From: Leucothrix arctica
GTDB taxonomy: Bacteria; Pseudomonadota; Gammaproteobacteria; Thiotrichales; Thiotrichaceae
Direction: 5' to 3'
DNA: 64,000 bases
NCBI RefSeq assembly: GCF_003172895.1
Contig: NZ_QGKL01000014.1
Coordinates: 1-64,000, forward strand
The notes beneath the pieces were generated by a model. The model was not told the origin of the DNA and searched no databases. It was given only the letters and a program-made list of their open reading frames with translations. Of this stretch, positions 7,643 through 17,459 are shown piece after piece. The stretch's first letter is position 1; each line of letters opens with the position of its first letter. The translations under genes and the position numbers were made by a program.

Positions 7643-9028
7643 ATGCTTAACCCTATAGTTGCACAATCGGTTATAGACCACGCGCTTTCCCTCGGCGCTG
7701 ATTTCGCAGAGTTGTTTATTGAGAAGCACCGTACTGCTTCGGTAAACACGTTAAGTGCAACGGTCGAGTCAGTAAACTCTGGTATCGACTTCGGCATAGG
7801 CCTGCGCATTGTCTTTGGTGGCAAGGTGCTTTATGGCTATACCAATCAAACAGACGAAGAATTATTAAAGCGTATTGCCTCTAATCTGGCAGCACGTGAC
7901 CGTCGCGACCGTGTGAATTTATTCACCAACTTTGACTTTTCAGTCATGCCAGACAAGCACCCATCTCGTATCATTTTGAGTAAAGACGCAGCCATTGATA
8001 GCAAGGTTGCCTTCTTGGTGAAAGCAGATGGCGTCGCGAGAGCGGTGAGTGAAAGCATTAGCCAAACACGTGGTTATTGTATGCAGCGTGAGCAAGATAT
8101 TGAAATCTTCAACAGTGAAGGTTTGCACACGACAGATACGCGTAACTACATTCGTGCAGGTATTACCTCAATCGCAACTGACGGCACTGAACAATCGGTG
8201 GGTGGTTGGAATGATGGTGGTTTGTTGGGCTGGGAGCTTAGCGAGTCAATGGATGCGGTGATAGCAGGTGAAGAAGCTTCGCGTCAGGCACTGGTTAATT
8301 TGACTGCAAAGCCATGTCCATCAGGTCGTATGCCGGTGGTTATTGGTAACGGGTTCGGTGGCGTTATCTTCCATGAAGCGTGTGGTCACTTACTTGAAAC
8401 GACCTCGGTTGCTAAAAAGGCCTCTGTATTCCACGACAAGATGGGCGAGATGATTGCTAACCCTGTGGTCAATGCAGTTGATGATGGGACCATGGCTAAC
8501 GAGTGGGGCTCGATCAATATCGATGATGAAGGTATGGCAACACAGCGTACTCAATTAATCAAAGATGGCAAGTTGACGAATTTCTTGGTTGACCGTGTGG
8601 GTGGTGAGAAAACAGGTTTCCCTCGCAGTGGTTCTGGCCGTCGTGAAAACTACCGCTATGCACCAACATCACGTATGCGTAACACCTTCATTGAAGCGGG
8701 TGATAGCAACTTAGATGAGATGATTGCATCGATTGATAAAGGTATTTTTGCTTCGCACATGGGCGGTGGTTCTGTGCAGCCGGGTACGGGCGAGTTTAAC
8801 TTTGCAGTTAACGAAGGTTACTACGTTGAAAACGGCAAGATTCTATACCCTATTAAGTCAGCAACCTTGATCAGTACTGGTCCTGCAGTGCTTAAAGAGA
8901 TCAGTATGGTCGGCCAAGATTTTGCATTAGCGTGTGGCATGTGTGGTTCTTCAAGTGGCTCTGTTCCAACAACGGTAGGACAACCTGCGATTAAAGTGGA
9001 TGATATCTTAGTTGGAGGTAACGCCTAA
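7643..9028 (+). CDS. tldD: TldD-family metalloprotease subunit
   Basis: A 461-residue protein carrying the TldD zinc motif HEACGH (His244 to His249) in FGGVIFHEACGHLLE, followed by the conserved glycine-rich PTSRMRNTFIEAG segment. TldD pairs with TldE/PmbA to form a heterodimeric cytosolic protease that trims leader peptides (microcin B17 maturation) and degrades unfolded peptides including the antitoxin CcdA. The partner gene follows with a one-base stop/start overlap, so the two are made together. Length is slightly below E. coli TldD (481). No modified-peptide precursor is visible nearby, which suggests a housekeeping role. Confidence 0.9.
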   Translation: MLNPIVAQSVIDHALSLGADFAELFIEKHRTASVNTLSATVESVNSGIDFGIGLRIVFGGKVLYGYTNQTDEELLKRIASNLAARDRRDRVNLFTNFDFSVMPDKHPSRIILSKDAAIDSKVAFLVKADGVARAVSESISQTRGYCMQREQDIEIFNSEGLHTTDTRNYIRAGITSIATDGTEQSVGGWNDGGLLGWELSESMDAVIAGEEASRQALVNLTAKPCPSGRMPVVIGNGFGGVIFHEACGHLLETTSVAKKASVFHDKMGEMIANPVVNAVDDGTMANEWGSINIDDEGMATQRTQLIKDGKLTNFLVDRVGGEKTGFPRSGSGRRENYRYAPTSRMRNTFIEAGDSNLDEMIASIDKGIFASHMGGGSVQPGTGEFNFAVNEGYYVENGKILYPIKSATLISTGPAVLKEISMVGQDFALACGMCGSSSGSVPTTVGQPAIKVDDILVGGNA

Positions 9029-10377
9029 TGGATCAGCGCATTAGTGACAAGCTAAACACAGCGAGCAACCAAGTCTTTGACCGTGCCAGAGCTGCAGGCG
9101 CAGAGGCAGATCTTATTGTTTCAGAAGCTGACTCACTGTCGTTACAAGCCTTAAATGGTGAGTTGGATAAGCATACAGTGAGTAGTACACAGAGTTTTGG
9201 TGTACGTGTGGTCAAAGACGAAAAAGTCGGCATTGCTTACAGTGAAGCCAGTGATGAAGAGTCGTTAAACTGGATGGTTGATCAAGCATTGCAAAATGCA
9301 ACGTACTCAAAATCAGAGCCGCACGAAAAGATTTTAGATAACAAACAGCACTTAACGAGCGATGACTCGATCTTTTACTTAGATGATGTCGCGACCGTTG
9401 ATGAGCAGATTGCGTTGGTGTTGCAGCTAGAAAAGGGACTGCTAGAAAAGGACCTTGTGAAAAACGTCCCTTACAATGGTTTGGGGCAAGGGACGAGTAG
9501 TCGTTACCTTTTCTCAAGCGCAGGTCTTCAAGCCGCCAGTCGATCGCGTGCTGTTCACGCTTACGCTTATGCGTTGGCGGAAGATGGTGAGAAAAACGCT
9601 ATGGAAGGAACAGGGCAGGTTCAGCGTTTAACGAGCAGTTTAGATATTCCAAAACTGATTGAAGATGCGGCCAGCCTAAGTTTGGATCTATTAGACGGTA
9701 AGCCAATTGCTTCAAACAAATACGACGTGATTTTTGATAATGAATGTCAGGTGCAGATGTTTGGTGTATTCACCATGGTGTTGTCTGGTAAAGCGGCGAA
9801 AGAGGGCATAAACCCTTGGGCTAATAAAGTGGGTAAGTCTGTGACCGATAGCCGTTTACAGATTTTGGATAAGCCTTTGTTTGTCGATGGCTTTGGTTAC
9901 GCTTTGTTTGACGATGAAGGTACGGCAACGGCAGATACGGCATTTGTGACCGATGGTGTGTTGCAGACGTTTATGCATAACAGTGTCACGGCCAGTCACT
10001 TTGGTTTAGAGACAACAGGTCACGCGTCACGCGGTACTAAGTCAACGCTTGGGGTTGGATATCACCAGCTCATGCTTGGTTTAGGAGAAGCGAATGATGC
10101 TGAGCTGAAAGCAGGTGAGTATCTAGAAGTGACTAGCATGGCGGGCTTGCACTCAGGTGCTAACCCTATCTCAGGCGACTTTAGTTTTGGTGCGTCTGGT
10201 TTCTTGTGTCGTGACGGTGTGCGTGTGCAGCCTGTTCGCGGTATCACAGTCGCGGGCAACTTCTACAAAATGTTGAATAAGATCCAATGTATTGGTGACA
10301 ACGCGCATTGGAACTGGGAGCGCTCATCACTGATGCCTTCTGTTCGTTTTGCTGACCTAGCTATCTCGGGCGATTAA
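9028..10377 (+). CDS. pmbA: PmbA/TldE-family partner subunit
   Basis: A 449-residue TldE homologue: it has the same overall fold as TldD (VRVVKDEKVGIAYSEASDEE in the N-terminal domain, and a C-terminal GDFSFGASGFLCRDG...RGITVAGNFYKML region) but lacks the HExxxH zinc site, as expected for the non-catalytic subunit. Its ATG overlaps the tldD stop codon. In E. coli the two genes are far apart; adjacency here directly supports the heterodimer. Confidence 0.88.
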   Translation: MDQRISDKLNTASNQVFDRARAAGAEADLIVSEADSLSLQALNGELDKHTVSSTQSFGVRVVKDEKVGIAYSEASDEESLNWMVDQALQNATYSKSEPHEKILDNKQHLTSDDSIFYLDDVATVDEQIALVLQLEKGLLEKDLVKNVPYNGLGQGTSSRYLFSSAGLQAASRSRAVHAYAYALAEDGEKNAMEGTGQVQRLTSSLDIPKLIEDAASLSLDLLDGKPIASNKYDVIFDNECQVQMFGVFTMVLSGKAAKEGINPWANKVGKSVTDSRLQILDKPLFVDGFGYALFDDEGTATADTAFVTDGVLQTFMHNSVTASHFGLETTGHASRGTKSTLGVGYHQLMLGLGEANDAELKAGEYLEVTSMAGLHSGANPISGDFSFGASGFLCRDGVRVQPVRGITVAGNFYKMLNKIQCIGDNAHWNWERSSLMPSVRFADLAISGD

Positions 10378-10380
10378 TTA

Positions 10381-11409
10381 ATGTTTTATTTTTTGGATAC
10401 GTTTAAACGTATACGAACCATGAGAGTGCTTAGGGAAAATAAATGGCTGATGTTGTTTTTCCTAGGCATATCGCTGGTGTTCGCACTGTATATGAACTTG
10501 GTTGAGGGCTTTACGCCGCTCGATACCTACTATTTTCTAGTGACCACTGCGACGACGGTTGGTTACGGTGACATGTCGCCTCAAACTGATCTGGGTAAGA
10601 TCTTTGTCACTATATATATGGTGGTAGGCATTGCGCTGCTAGGTTTGTTTTTGGGTAAAGTCACCGAAGTAATGGTTGATATCAGCTCTCGTCGTAAGAA
10701 AGGATTTATAAGTATGAAAGGTCAGGTTGATTTGATCATTGCGGGTTACCCGAGTGATGACAAGGTTCAAAACATTGTTGATGAGTTGCGTAACGATGCT
10801 CGTTTTGAGCATTCTAAAATTGTTTGCTTAAATAATCGTATCGATGAAAAGCCTTCGTGGATGACGAAGTTAGAAGTGGATTTTGTGAAAGGTCTGCCTT
10901 CAGATAGTGCGTCGCTAAAGGCCGCTGGTATTGATACGGCGACTACTATGCTTATTCTAGCGAATGACGCTGCTTTGATTGAGTCTGATGACTTGTCTAC
11001 GTCAGTCTGTGCGGTGGTTGAGAGGCTTCGGCCAGAAGTACGTACGATTGCAGAAAAAGTACGTAAAGACACATTAGTATTTGAGGTGGTGAATGCGGAT
11101 ACGGTTGTTGATGTTGCAGCGGCGAGTGTATTGGCTCAGGAGATTTTAGACCCTGGCGCGATTGAATTGCAGAATGCTATTTTCTCGACACATACCGCGG
11201 GCACTCAGTACAATTTAGCTTATAACGGTGAAGACAAAACGTGGTCTGAAATTGCTATGGCTATACTGAAAAATGATGCTATTCCGGAAGGGTTTAAGTC
11301 GCCAGATATGACAGAGTTTAATTTATTACCTAAGCAAGATGTTGTGGTGAAAAAAGGTGCTTTGATTAAGTATCGTGGTACTGAACTATTGATTGATCTG
11401 ACGTTTTAG
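10381..11409 (+). CDS. Two-TM potassium channel with RCK (TrkA-N) domain
   Basis: A 342-residue inner-membrane protein. TM1 spans about residues 21-41, the pore loop carries the selectivity filter TVGYGD at residues 59-64, and TM2 spans about 74-94. A cytosolic RCK/TrkA-N Rossmann domain follows (QVDLIIAGYPSDDKVQNIV), and a C-terminal ~70-residue segment may be a TrkA-C domain. The glycine motif of the Rossmann fold is imperfect (IIAGYPSDD rather than GxGxxG), so nucleotide binding may be altered. It begins three bases after pmbA, in the same operon, although no functional link is known. Confidence 0.88.
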   Translation: MFYFLDTFKRIRTMRVLRENKWLMLFFLGISLVFALYMNLVEGFTPLDTYYFLVTTATTVGYGDMSPQTDLGKIFVTIYMVVGIALLGLFLGKVTEVMVDISSRRKKGFISMKGQVDLIIAGYPSDDKVQNIVDELRNDARFEHSKIVCLNNRIDEKPSWMTKLEVDFVKGLPSDSASLKAAGIDTATTMLILANDAALIESDDLSTSVCAVVERLRPEVRTIAEKVRKDTLVFEVVNADTVVDVAAASVLAQEILDPGAIELQNAIFSTHTAGTQYNLAYNGEDKTWSEIAMAILKNDAIPEGFKSPDMTEFNLLPKQDVVVKKGALIKYRGTELLIDLTF

Positions 11410-11429
11410 ATATAAATGTAAATGAGTGC

Positions 11430-11458
11430 TTGCGCATATGGGGGGGCGTCCCTATACT
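11430..11458 (+). promoter_or_regulatory. Sigma70-type promoter of the initiator tRNA cluster
   Basis: TTGCGC (11430-11435) and TATACT (11453-11458) are separated by exactly 17 bases, followed by a GC-rich discriminator (GCGCTC), which is typical of stringently controlled stable RNA promoters. The first tRNA starts 16 bases after the -10 box. Confidence 0.7.
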
Positions 11459-11473
11459 GCGCTCTCTTTCTGG

Positions 11474-11550
<77 letters not shown>

Positions 11551-11628
11551 ATTAAGAAAGAAAATATTTAGTTGTTATTTATAATAATTAAATAAGCCTG
11601 AGTTACAAGATGTACCGTTCATTACTGG

Positions 11629-11705
<77 letters not shown>

Positions 11706-11781
11706 ATTTTAGAATAAATATTTAGTCGTTATTTATAACCATTGAATATGCCTGAGTTACAAGATACACGTTCGTTACTGG

Positions 11782-11858
<77 letters not shown>

Positions 11859-12048
11859 ACTTTAACTAAAGATTTACAGCCATCTTTGGCAACCTCGTAA
11901 GTCTTCATAAATATCTCTTGTTAGTTCTCTATAGTACCAAAACCTTATTTTTATTATATCTATGCTGTTTTAATAGTTGCTTTAGCGCCTATGGCTTATG
12001 CGATACATAAACCATAGAAGCGCGTCATCCATCATTATTTAGCAAACG

Positions 12049-15000
12049 TTAGCTCTTCTTTTTAAGGTTAGTCAGCCAGCTCAAGCGTTGCTTTGCAGTA
12101 TCTGAAACAGCTGATAACTCGCGTCCCATAAACTGTACGCCTTGAGTGATTTCTTTAAGTTGCTCAGCGACATCCGTTTGACTGCTATTACTATCGACAC
12201 TACCTTTAAGCTGCTGAAGCTGATCCGAAATATTGCTTAGCTGTGGAAGTAAGGCGGCTTCAATACGTGGTTGTGCTAACGTATGGCTTAGGTCTTTACC
12301 TAAAGCACCAAGGCCTTTCGATATTTGATTCATTTGCTCAATTAGGGCAGTGTTCTTGCTACTCTCTGTCACTGATGTACCAATCAAGTGTAGCTGCTTC
12401 ACAACGTGCTTAATCACTGTCTCAAGCTGAGCTTGACCAGAAACAAGTACCTCGTCTGAGTGTTGGAATGCAGCGCTAATTTCGCCGAGCTTGCCAGCGA
12501 TTTGCAGACCTGTTTCAGCTTCGGTACTCTTAGTGCTGTTACTAAACTTGAATGCTTCAGTAATTTCACCCAGTTTTTCTGCAATCTGTAGGCCGATTTC
12601 GGCTTCGGCATTTTCAGAGGTATTTTTAAGCTGGAAAGCTTCAGTAATTTCTAACCAGCGCGCTTTTTCAACGACGGTCATATTGCCACGCAGTTCAGCA
12701 AGCTTTAATAAGTTTTCTTCTGCACCACCCGTTAGCAGCTGTGCTTCACCTTGATAATGATCTTCGATCATCTGCATTAGTTCTTCATCGTTCATAGCAG
12801 CAGATACCTTTTCTGCCATCTTATTCATGTTTCGATAACTACCTTGCAGCTTAAACGGCGGCTCAGTTCGATACTCATCATTTTGAGCGGCAGAGTGAAT
12901 GTATTGCTGGTTAACTTTCAGTACAACTTCTTGGACAGTTAGTAATTTCTTAAATACATCATTGATCTCGTTTAACTCGGCGCCACCATACGCGTGACTT
13001 AAGTCGCTAGTACTTACTTCGCGTCCTTTAGCCATATCGATCAAGGTGTAGATGTCACTCATTTCACGGGTTGCTAACGGTGCAAGTACCTTGTTAGAGG
13101 TCAAACCGTTTTCTAAATAGCTCAGCGCGAAGATGTCTTGCTTATCGCCCAGCACTTCACCGAGGTTATAAATATCAGCTCGGTTAGCGAGCATGTCAGG
13201 GATTTTGAAGACTTCGCCCGACTCTGTATAAGGGTTACCCGCCATAATAATGCAGAAGCGCTTACCACGCATATCATAGGTTTTAGTTTCACCTTTCCAG
13301 ACACCGTCAACTCGTCGCGTGCCATCGGTTAGGGAGATAAACTTCTGCAAAAACTCAGGGTGAGTGTGCTGAATATCATCAAGATACAGCATCACGTTAT
13401 TACTCATTTCTAGCGCGAGGTTGATCTTGTTTAGCTCTTGCGCTGCCGTTGCATCGGGTGCTTGTGCAGGGTCTAGTGACACCACGTGATGGCCTAACGA
13501 TGGGCAATTGATCTTCATGAAGATCAGTCCTAAACGACTCGCAACATATTCCATTAGGGTTGTCTTACCGTAACCTGGTGGAGAGATAAGCATCAACAGA
13601 CCCATTAGGTCGGTACGCTTGTCATCACCGACGGTACCCATTTGCTTGGCAAGGTTGTCACCAATTAAGGGTAGGTAGGATTCATTAAGGAGTTTGTTGC
13701 GCACGAATGAAGACAGTGGTCTTGGTTTAAATGAGTCTAACCTGAAGGCCTTTCGCTGTTCATCAATAATCGAATTACGCAGTTGTAAATAGCGTTGGTA
13801 GCGAGCAACAACATAGTGCTTATGGTGGTTATAGCGTGTTAAAAACTGATCGAAAGAGACACTTAGTAAACGTTCATTTTCATCACTTTTAATTAATGGA
13901 TGATCACCTAGTAGCGTGGTGATTTTCATTTCTAATGGCGCGTTTACAGTCTCACCAGATAAGCTATCGCCTAGACTAATGAGCGCAATAGCTTCTGGAA
14001 TATAGTGTTTGAATTTGTCGTCTTTTTTACTCAGCAGTGCGTGCAACCAAGCACTAATAAACTGCCAGCGTTGTCCTGCCTGGCCTTTTAGTTTGTCTAG
14101 CGCAGCATCAAAGCTTTCTTGTGAGTGTGCTAATTTCAAACTACGCATTAGTTCTTGTGATAGGTCTTTTGCGTATTGGCTAAAGGAGAATTTAAGCTCT
14201 GTTTGAGATAGCTCTTCGACAAGGTAGCGTGAGGCTTGGTCTAGTGTAACGTCTGACTCAAGCGTGCTAGTTAATGCGATTGATTCGATAAACGCAGATA
14301 AGCTGGCTTTTACTTCTTCAGTGAGTTGCTCAAGTGCGGTGCTGTCAGAAAACACACGACGCATTTCAGTAGCTGACAATGCACGATCTGGCCATGTTAG
14401 CGCTTGTGCTTGAGTTTGAATGTCTGCCCAAAAAATCAGAGCGATACCACGCGCCATCGGATCAAAACGTAGCAATCCTGCTTTGGCTTTTGTAGTTAGT
14501 AGTTGCTCAAGAATGAGTGTTGCATCGTGATCATGAATACCTTTTTCATAGCCTTCTTTATAAAGCGGTGCAGCAAAGTCGCGTACCGTCTTTAATAGGT
14601 CTTGATCGGGCTCTATTTCGTTGCGTTCAATGGCTTCTAATAACTGCCCAGCAAGGTATTCTGCACGGTAAAATTCAGGCGTTTCTGACTCTAGGTTTTG
14701 CTCCCAAAAGCTACGTAAACTCTCAAGCTCAGGCGCGTCTACTTGCTCAAAGAAGTCAGTACCACTTAAGTGAATGTATTGGTGGTCGCCTCGTGGTAAC
14801 AGCGTGAGGTCAAGCTCTTGAGTAGTCACACTAAAGCGATGGGTTGGACCTAGTTTAATGACGTTGCCGCCTTCTTCATAGATCTCTTGTTTGTCGCGCA
14901 AGCCACGAATAGCCTGTTCTTTGTGACCTTTGAGACTACTCTCAAGATCATCCGCTTTAACACTGTCATCAAGCTCTCGTAATTGGTCAGAGATATCTCT

Positions 15001-17439
15001 AACCTTGATTACTAACGGGTCAGCAGCGTAGAAGGTATTTAGTTCATCCATTTCGGTGAACTTGGCAGTACGACGTTGAATCGAGCTAATGATTCGTTGA
15101 GCCGCATCCATGAGGTTTTGGGCGCGTCGCTGACGTTCGTTTATCAGTGTTTGTTTGTGCGCTTCAAAGGATTCATAAACCTCTTCACGCTTGCTGATTA
15201 TGTCTGTTAGGAACTCGTCATGATCACTAAACTGGCTTTCTAATTCTTCTATTTGAACCAATAAGCGACTGAGTTGCTCATCACATTTATTCGGTGTTGC
15301 AGCAAGGTTTAGCGCGTTAGTCACACTTTGGCTAAATAGCTTAAATTGAACGCCAAATTGCGCTGTGGCTTCACTTTTGCCGGTGTCTTTTTTCTTATGT
15401 TGAGTACGTGCACGAGACTGGTTTAATTTGGCATAAATCTCAGAAATGTCGTCAACAACACGGATACGTACCGTCGCATCATCCACTCTCAAACTCGCCA
15501 TCAACTCAGATAATAAGTCGAGATCAGCCGCCATTTTCTCTTGAGTATCGAGTGCGGCTTCAAGCTTTACTAAGGTGTCTGCTTGCTCTAATTCTTCGCC
15601 GATGGTGTCCAGTTTTTCACGGTAAGGCACTAAGGCTTGCTCACTCGCTAGAAAATGAACCGTGTCAGAACCCAAAGAGTCCTGCGTTTCAAGTAACTCG
15701 GCTTCAAGCTCTGCAATACGTGACTTATCTATGTAGCGATACTCGCGAATTGTCATCAGGTGGCCGCGTTGATGACGTACCTGATTTAACGCTTCTACAA
15801 AATTCTCGGTATGATCCCAAGAGTCTGTGCGTATTGAGCTAAGTATTTTCTTCTGCTCAGCTTCCGCTTCTTGCATCGCTGATTCAGCTTGCAAGCGAAT
15901 GCTTTCAACTTTCTCAAATTCATCCAGTACTTTTTCAGAAGTATTGCTAATGTCATGGACAACACTTTTAACCTCGGCAAGCTCTGGGCTTTCAAACCAA
16001 TAATAAGACTCAAAAAGGCGACCACTATCTTTAATCAGTTGGTTATAGTGTGAAATTGAAACTTCAGGCTTTTGCACACTTCGAATAACGCTATACAGGT
16101 CTGAAATACCGCGAACCAATTCTGCATTTCCAATGCGCCCATAGAAACTGTCGCTGGGTGGTTGTTGGCTGGCGAACTCATCCGAAATAAATGGTGTTTG
16201 CCATATTTGCATCGGGTGAATACGAGTAGGCTCATCACTTTCAGAGCTAAACAACACCATTTGACCATTTTCAGCAATCGCATAGCCATGCCCGAAAATA
16301 GGATTATTCAGACTCTTTTCGATAAGGTTATAAGAAAATAGGGCGTAGGTGCCTGCCGAGGGCTCGTAGAAAAGGTAAAGAACATCTTCACCATTGGGTG
16401 AGCGAATCATTCGCTTAAAGCGCATGTTACTTACATCACTTTCAAAGCGTCGTATTTCACCGTTTTGCAGATAGATTCCACCAGGGAAAATGACCCCATG
16501 ATCTTCCGGTAGTTGAATGCATGATTGACCAATTTCATCAATCCTATCAACTGTATTTGTGAGGCGGTTAAACACTAGGTAACGCCAAACTTCTTCACGG
16601 TACGGTAGTATTTTTAACAGGATTAGCTGACCAACTTCAGCATAGAATATCTTCGCATCATCTAGCGCTTGAGTCTTGTCGCTGACGACTTCGTTGTGTA
16701 TGCCTAAACCGCTGTCAGTGTTGTTTTCAACTTTGACTGTTAGGTCGCCACCAATCGTTTCAACAAACAGAGTGTCTAGGATATTAAGATGTGGGTGTGA
16801 GCCTTGTACCGCAAAGTCACGGCCTGCCGCTTGCCATTCGAAATCAGTGGGAGAGGGCGGTTTAACGTCTCGCTCGCCACGGTTATCAATATAGGTTAGC
16901 TCACCAGACGGCATCATTTCCCAGCGAAATACCCGCAAGTCATTAATGCGTTCGCCAATCTGAAAGGCAGCTAGTAACTTGCCATTTCTCACCATTAACT
17001 GAATAAGGCGAGCATGTTTGTAGTACGCGTAAAGCTCTCTAAAGTCACTGGTAAAAGAAGGCTGAGAGAGAAAGCTACCCTCTATAGGTACTGACTTTAG
17101 TTCAAACTGGTTATTATCTTCAACAAGGCTATAAAGGGTAAAAACGTCTTCGATCAGTGTTTCTTTTTTAAGACCAATAAAGACGTTATAACCAAATAGC
17201 AGTTGGTCGCCCACTTGCACAATGTCACGTGCAACACAGTTGTTTTCTGTGCGCACACGTAGACGGCCTGTGACTTCCATAGCGGCACTTTGAAACTCAC
17301 CAAGGCGCTCTTTGTTAAGCGTCTCAGTGAGTGTTTCTAGTGACTTACCTTGTTTCTCAAGGCGACTGCGAATAATTTCGTAAGCATTACTCTCGGCAAT
17401 CGCGCGATCAGTTATCGAGCTTTCTTCTTGCGTAGACAT
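12049..17439 (-). CDS. Giant coiled-coil AAA+ ATPase (annotated in databases as DNA repair ATPase, DUF3686-type)
   Basis: A 1796-residue protein. Residues about 1-480 are a beta-rich, propeller-like region (DUF3686-like), about 510-880 are long coiled coil, and about 1240-1490 hold one AAA+ module with Walker A SPPGYGKTT (near 1286-1292), Walker B VMLYLDDIQH (near 1350) and sensor 1 IIMAGNP (near 1400), most like MoxR-type ATPases. The C-terminus has 28-residue amphipathic repeats. It is the last gene of a three-gene operon with a flotillin and a YqiJ-like protein, 20 bases after the flotillin stop, so it probably acts at a membrane scaffold. The repair label comes from annotation transfer; the true function is unknown. 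Confidence 0.78.
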   Translation of the reverse strand: MSTQEESSITDRAIAESNAYEIIRSRLEKQGKSLETLTETLNKERLGEFQSAAMEVTGRLRVRTENNCVARDIVQVGDQLLFGYNVFIGLKKETLIEDVFTLYSLVEDNNQFELKSVPIEGSFLSQPSFTSDFRELYAYYKHARLIQLMVRNGKLLAAFQIGERINDLRVFRWEMMPSGELTYIDNRGERDVKPPSPTDFEWQAAGRDFAVQGSHPHLNILDTLFVETIGGDLTVKVENNTDSGLGIHNEVVSDKTQALDDAKIFYAEVGQLILLKILPYREEVWRYLVFNRLTNTVDRIDEIGQSCIQLPEDHGVIFPGGIYLQNGEIRRFESDVSNMRFKRMIRSPNGEDVLYLFYEPSAGTYALFSYNLIEKSLNNPIFGHGYAIAENGQMVLFSSESDEPTRIHPMQIWQTPFISDEFASQQPPSDSFYGRIGNAELVRGISDLYSVIRSVQKPEVSISHYNQLIKDSGRLFESYYWFESPELAEVKSVVHDISNTSEKVLDEFEKVESIRLQAESAMQEAEAEQKKILSSIRTDSWDHTENFVEALNQVRHQRGHLMTIREYRYIDKSRIAELEAELLETQDSLGSDTVHFLASEQALVPYREKLDTIGEELEQADTLVKLEAALDTQEKMAADLDLLSELMASLRVDDATVRIRVVDDISEIYAKLNQSRARTQHKKKDTGKSEATAQFGVQFKLFSQSVTNALNLAATPNKCDEQLSRLLVQIEELESQFSDHDEFLTDIISKREEVYESFEAHKQTLINERQRRAQNLMDAAQRIISSIQRRTAKFTEMDELNTFYAADPLVIKVRDISDQLRELDDSVKADDLESSLKGHKEQAIRGLRDKQEIYEEGGNVIKLGPTHRFSVTTQELDLTLLPRGDHQYIHLSGTDFFEQVDAPELESLRSFWEQNLESETPEFYRAEYLAGQLLEAIERNEIEPDQDLLKTVRDFAAPLYKEGYEKGIHDHDATLILEQLLTTKAKAGLLRFDPMARGIALIFWADIQTQAQALTWPDRALSATEMRRVFSDSTALEQLTEEVKASLSAFIESIALTSTLESDVTLDQASRYLVEELSQTELKFSFSQYAKDLSQELMRSLKLAHSQESFDAALDKLKGQAGQRWQFISAWLHALLSKKDDKFKHYIPEAIALISLGDSLSGETVNAPLEMKITTLLGDHPLIKSDENERLLSVSFDQFLTRYNHHKHYVVARYQRYLQLRNSIIDEQRKAFRLDSFKPRPLSSFVRNKLLNESYLPLIGDNLAKQMGTVGDDKRTDLMGLLMLISPPGYGKTTLMEYVASRLGLIFMKINCPSLGHHVVSLDPAQAPDATAAQELNKINLALEMSNNVMLYLDDIQHTHPEFLQKFISLTDGTRRVDGVWKGETKTYDMRGKRFCIIMAGNPYTESGEVFKIPDMLANRADIYNLGEVLGDKQDIFALSYLENGLTSNKVLAPLATREMSDIYTLIDMAKGREVSTSDLSHAYGGAELNEINDVFKKLLTVQEVVLKVNQQYIHSAAQNDEYRTEPPFKLQGSYRNMNKMAEKVSAAMNDEELMQMIEDHYQGEAQLLTGGAEENLLKLAELRGNMTVVEKARWLEITEAFQLKNTSENAEAEIGLQIAEKLGEITEAFKFSNSTKSTEAETGLQIAGKLGEISAAFQHSDEVLVSGQAQLETVIKHVVKQLHLIGTSVTESSKNTALIEQMNQISKGLGALGKDLSHTLAQPRIEAALLPQLSNISDQLQQLKGSVDSNSSQTDVAEQLKEITQGVQFMGRELSAVSDTAKQRLSWLTNLKKKS
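12455..12651 (-). repeat. In-gene 28-residue tandem repeat in the giant ATPase
   Basis: Two consecutive 28-residue units of the form EITEAF-x(11)-AExGLQIAxKLG, plus the start of a third (EISAAFQHSD), are encoded in 84-base steps. They are amphipathic helices, likely forming a coiled-coil or oligomerisation tail. Confidence 0.75.
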
Positions 17440-17459
17440 TGTCTGCTCCAGAGGTTGTT

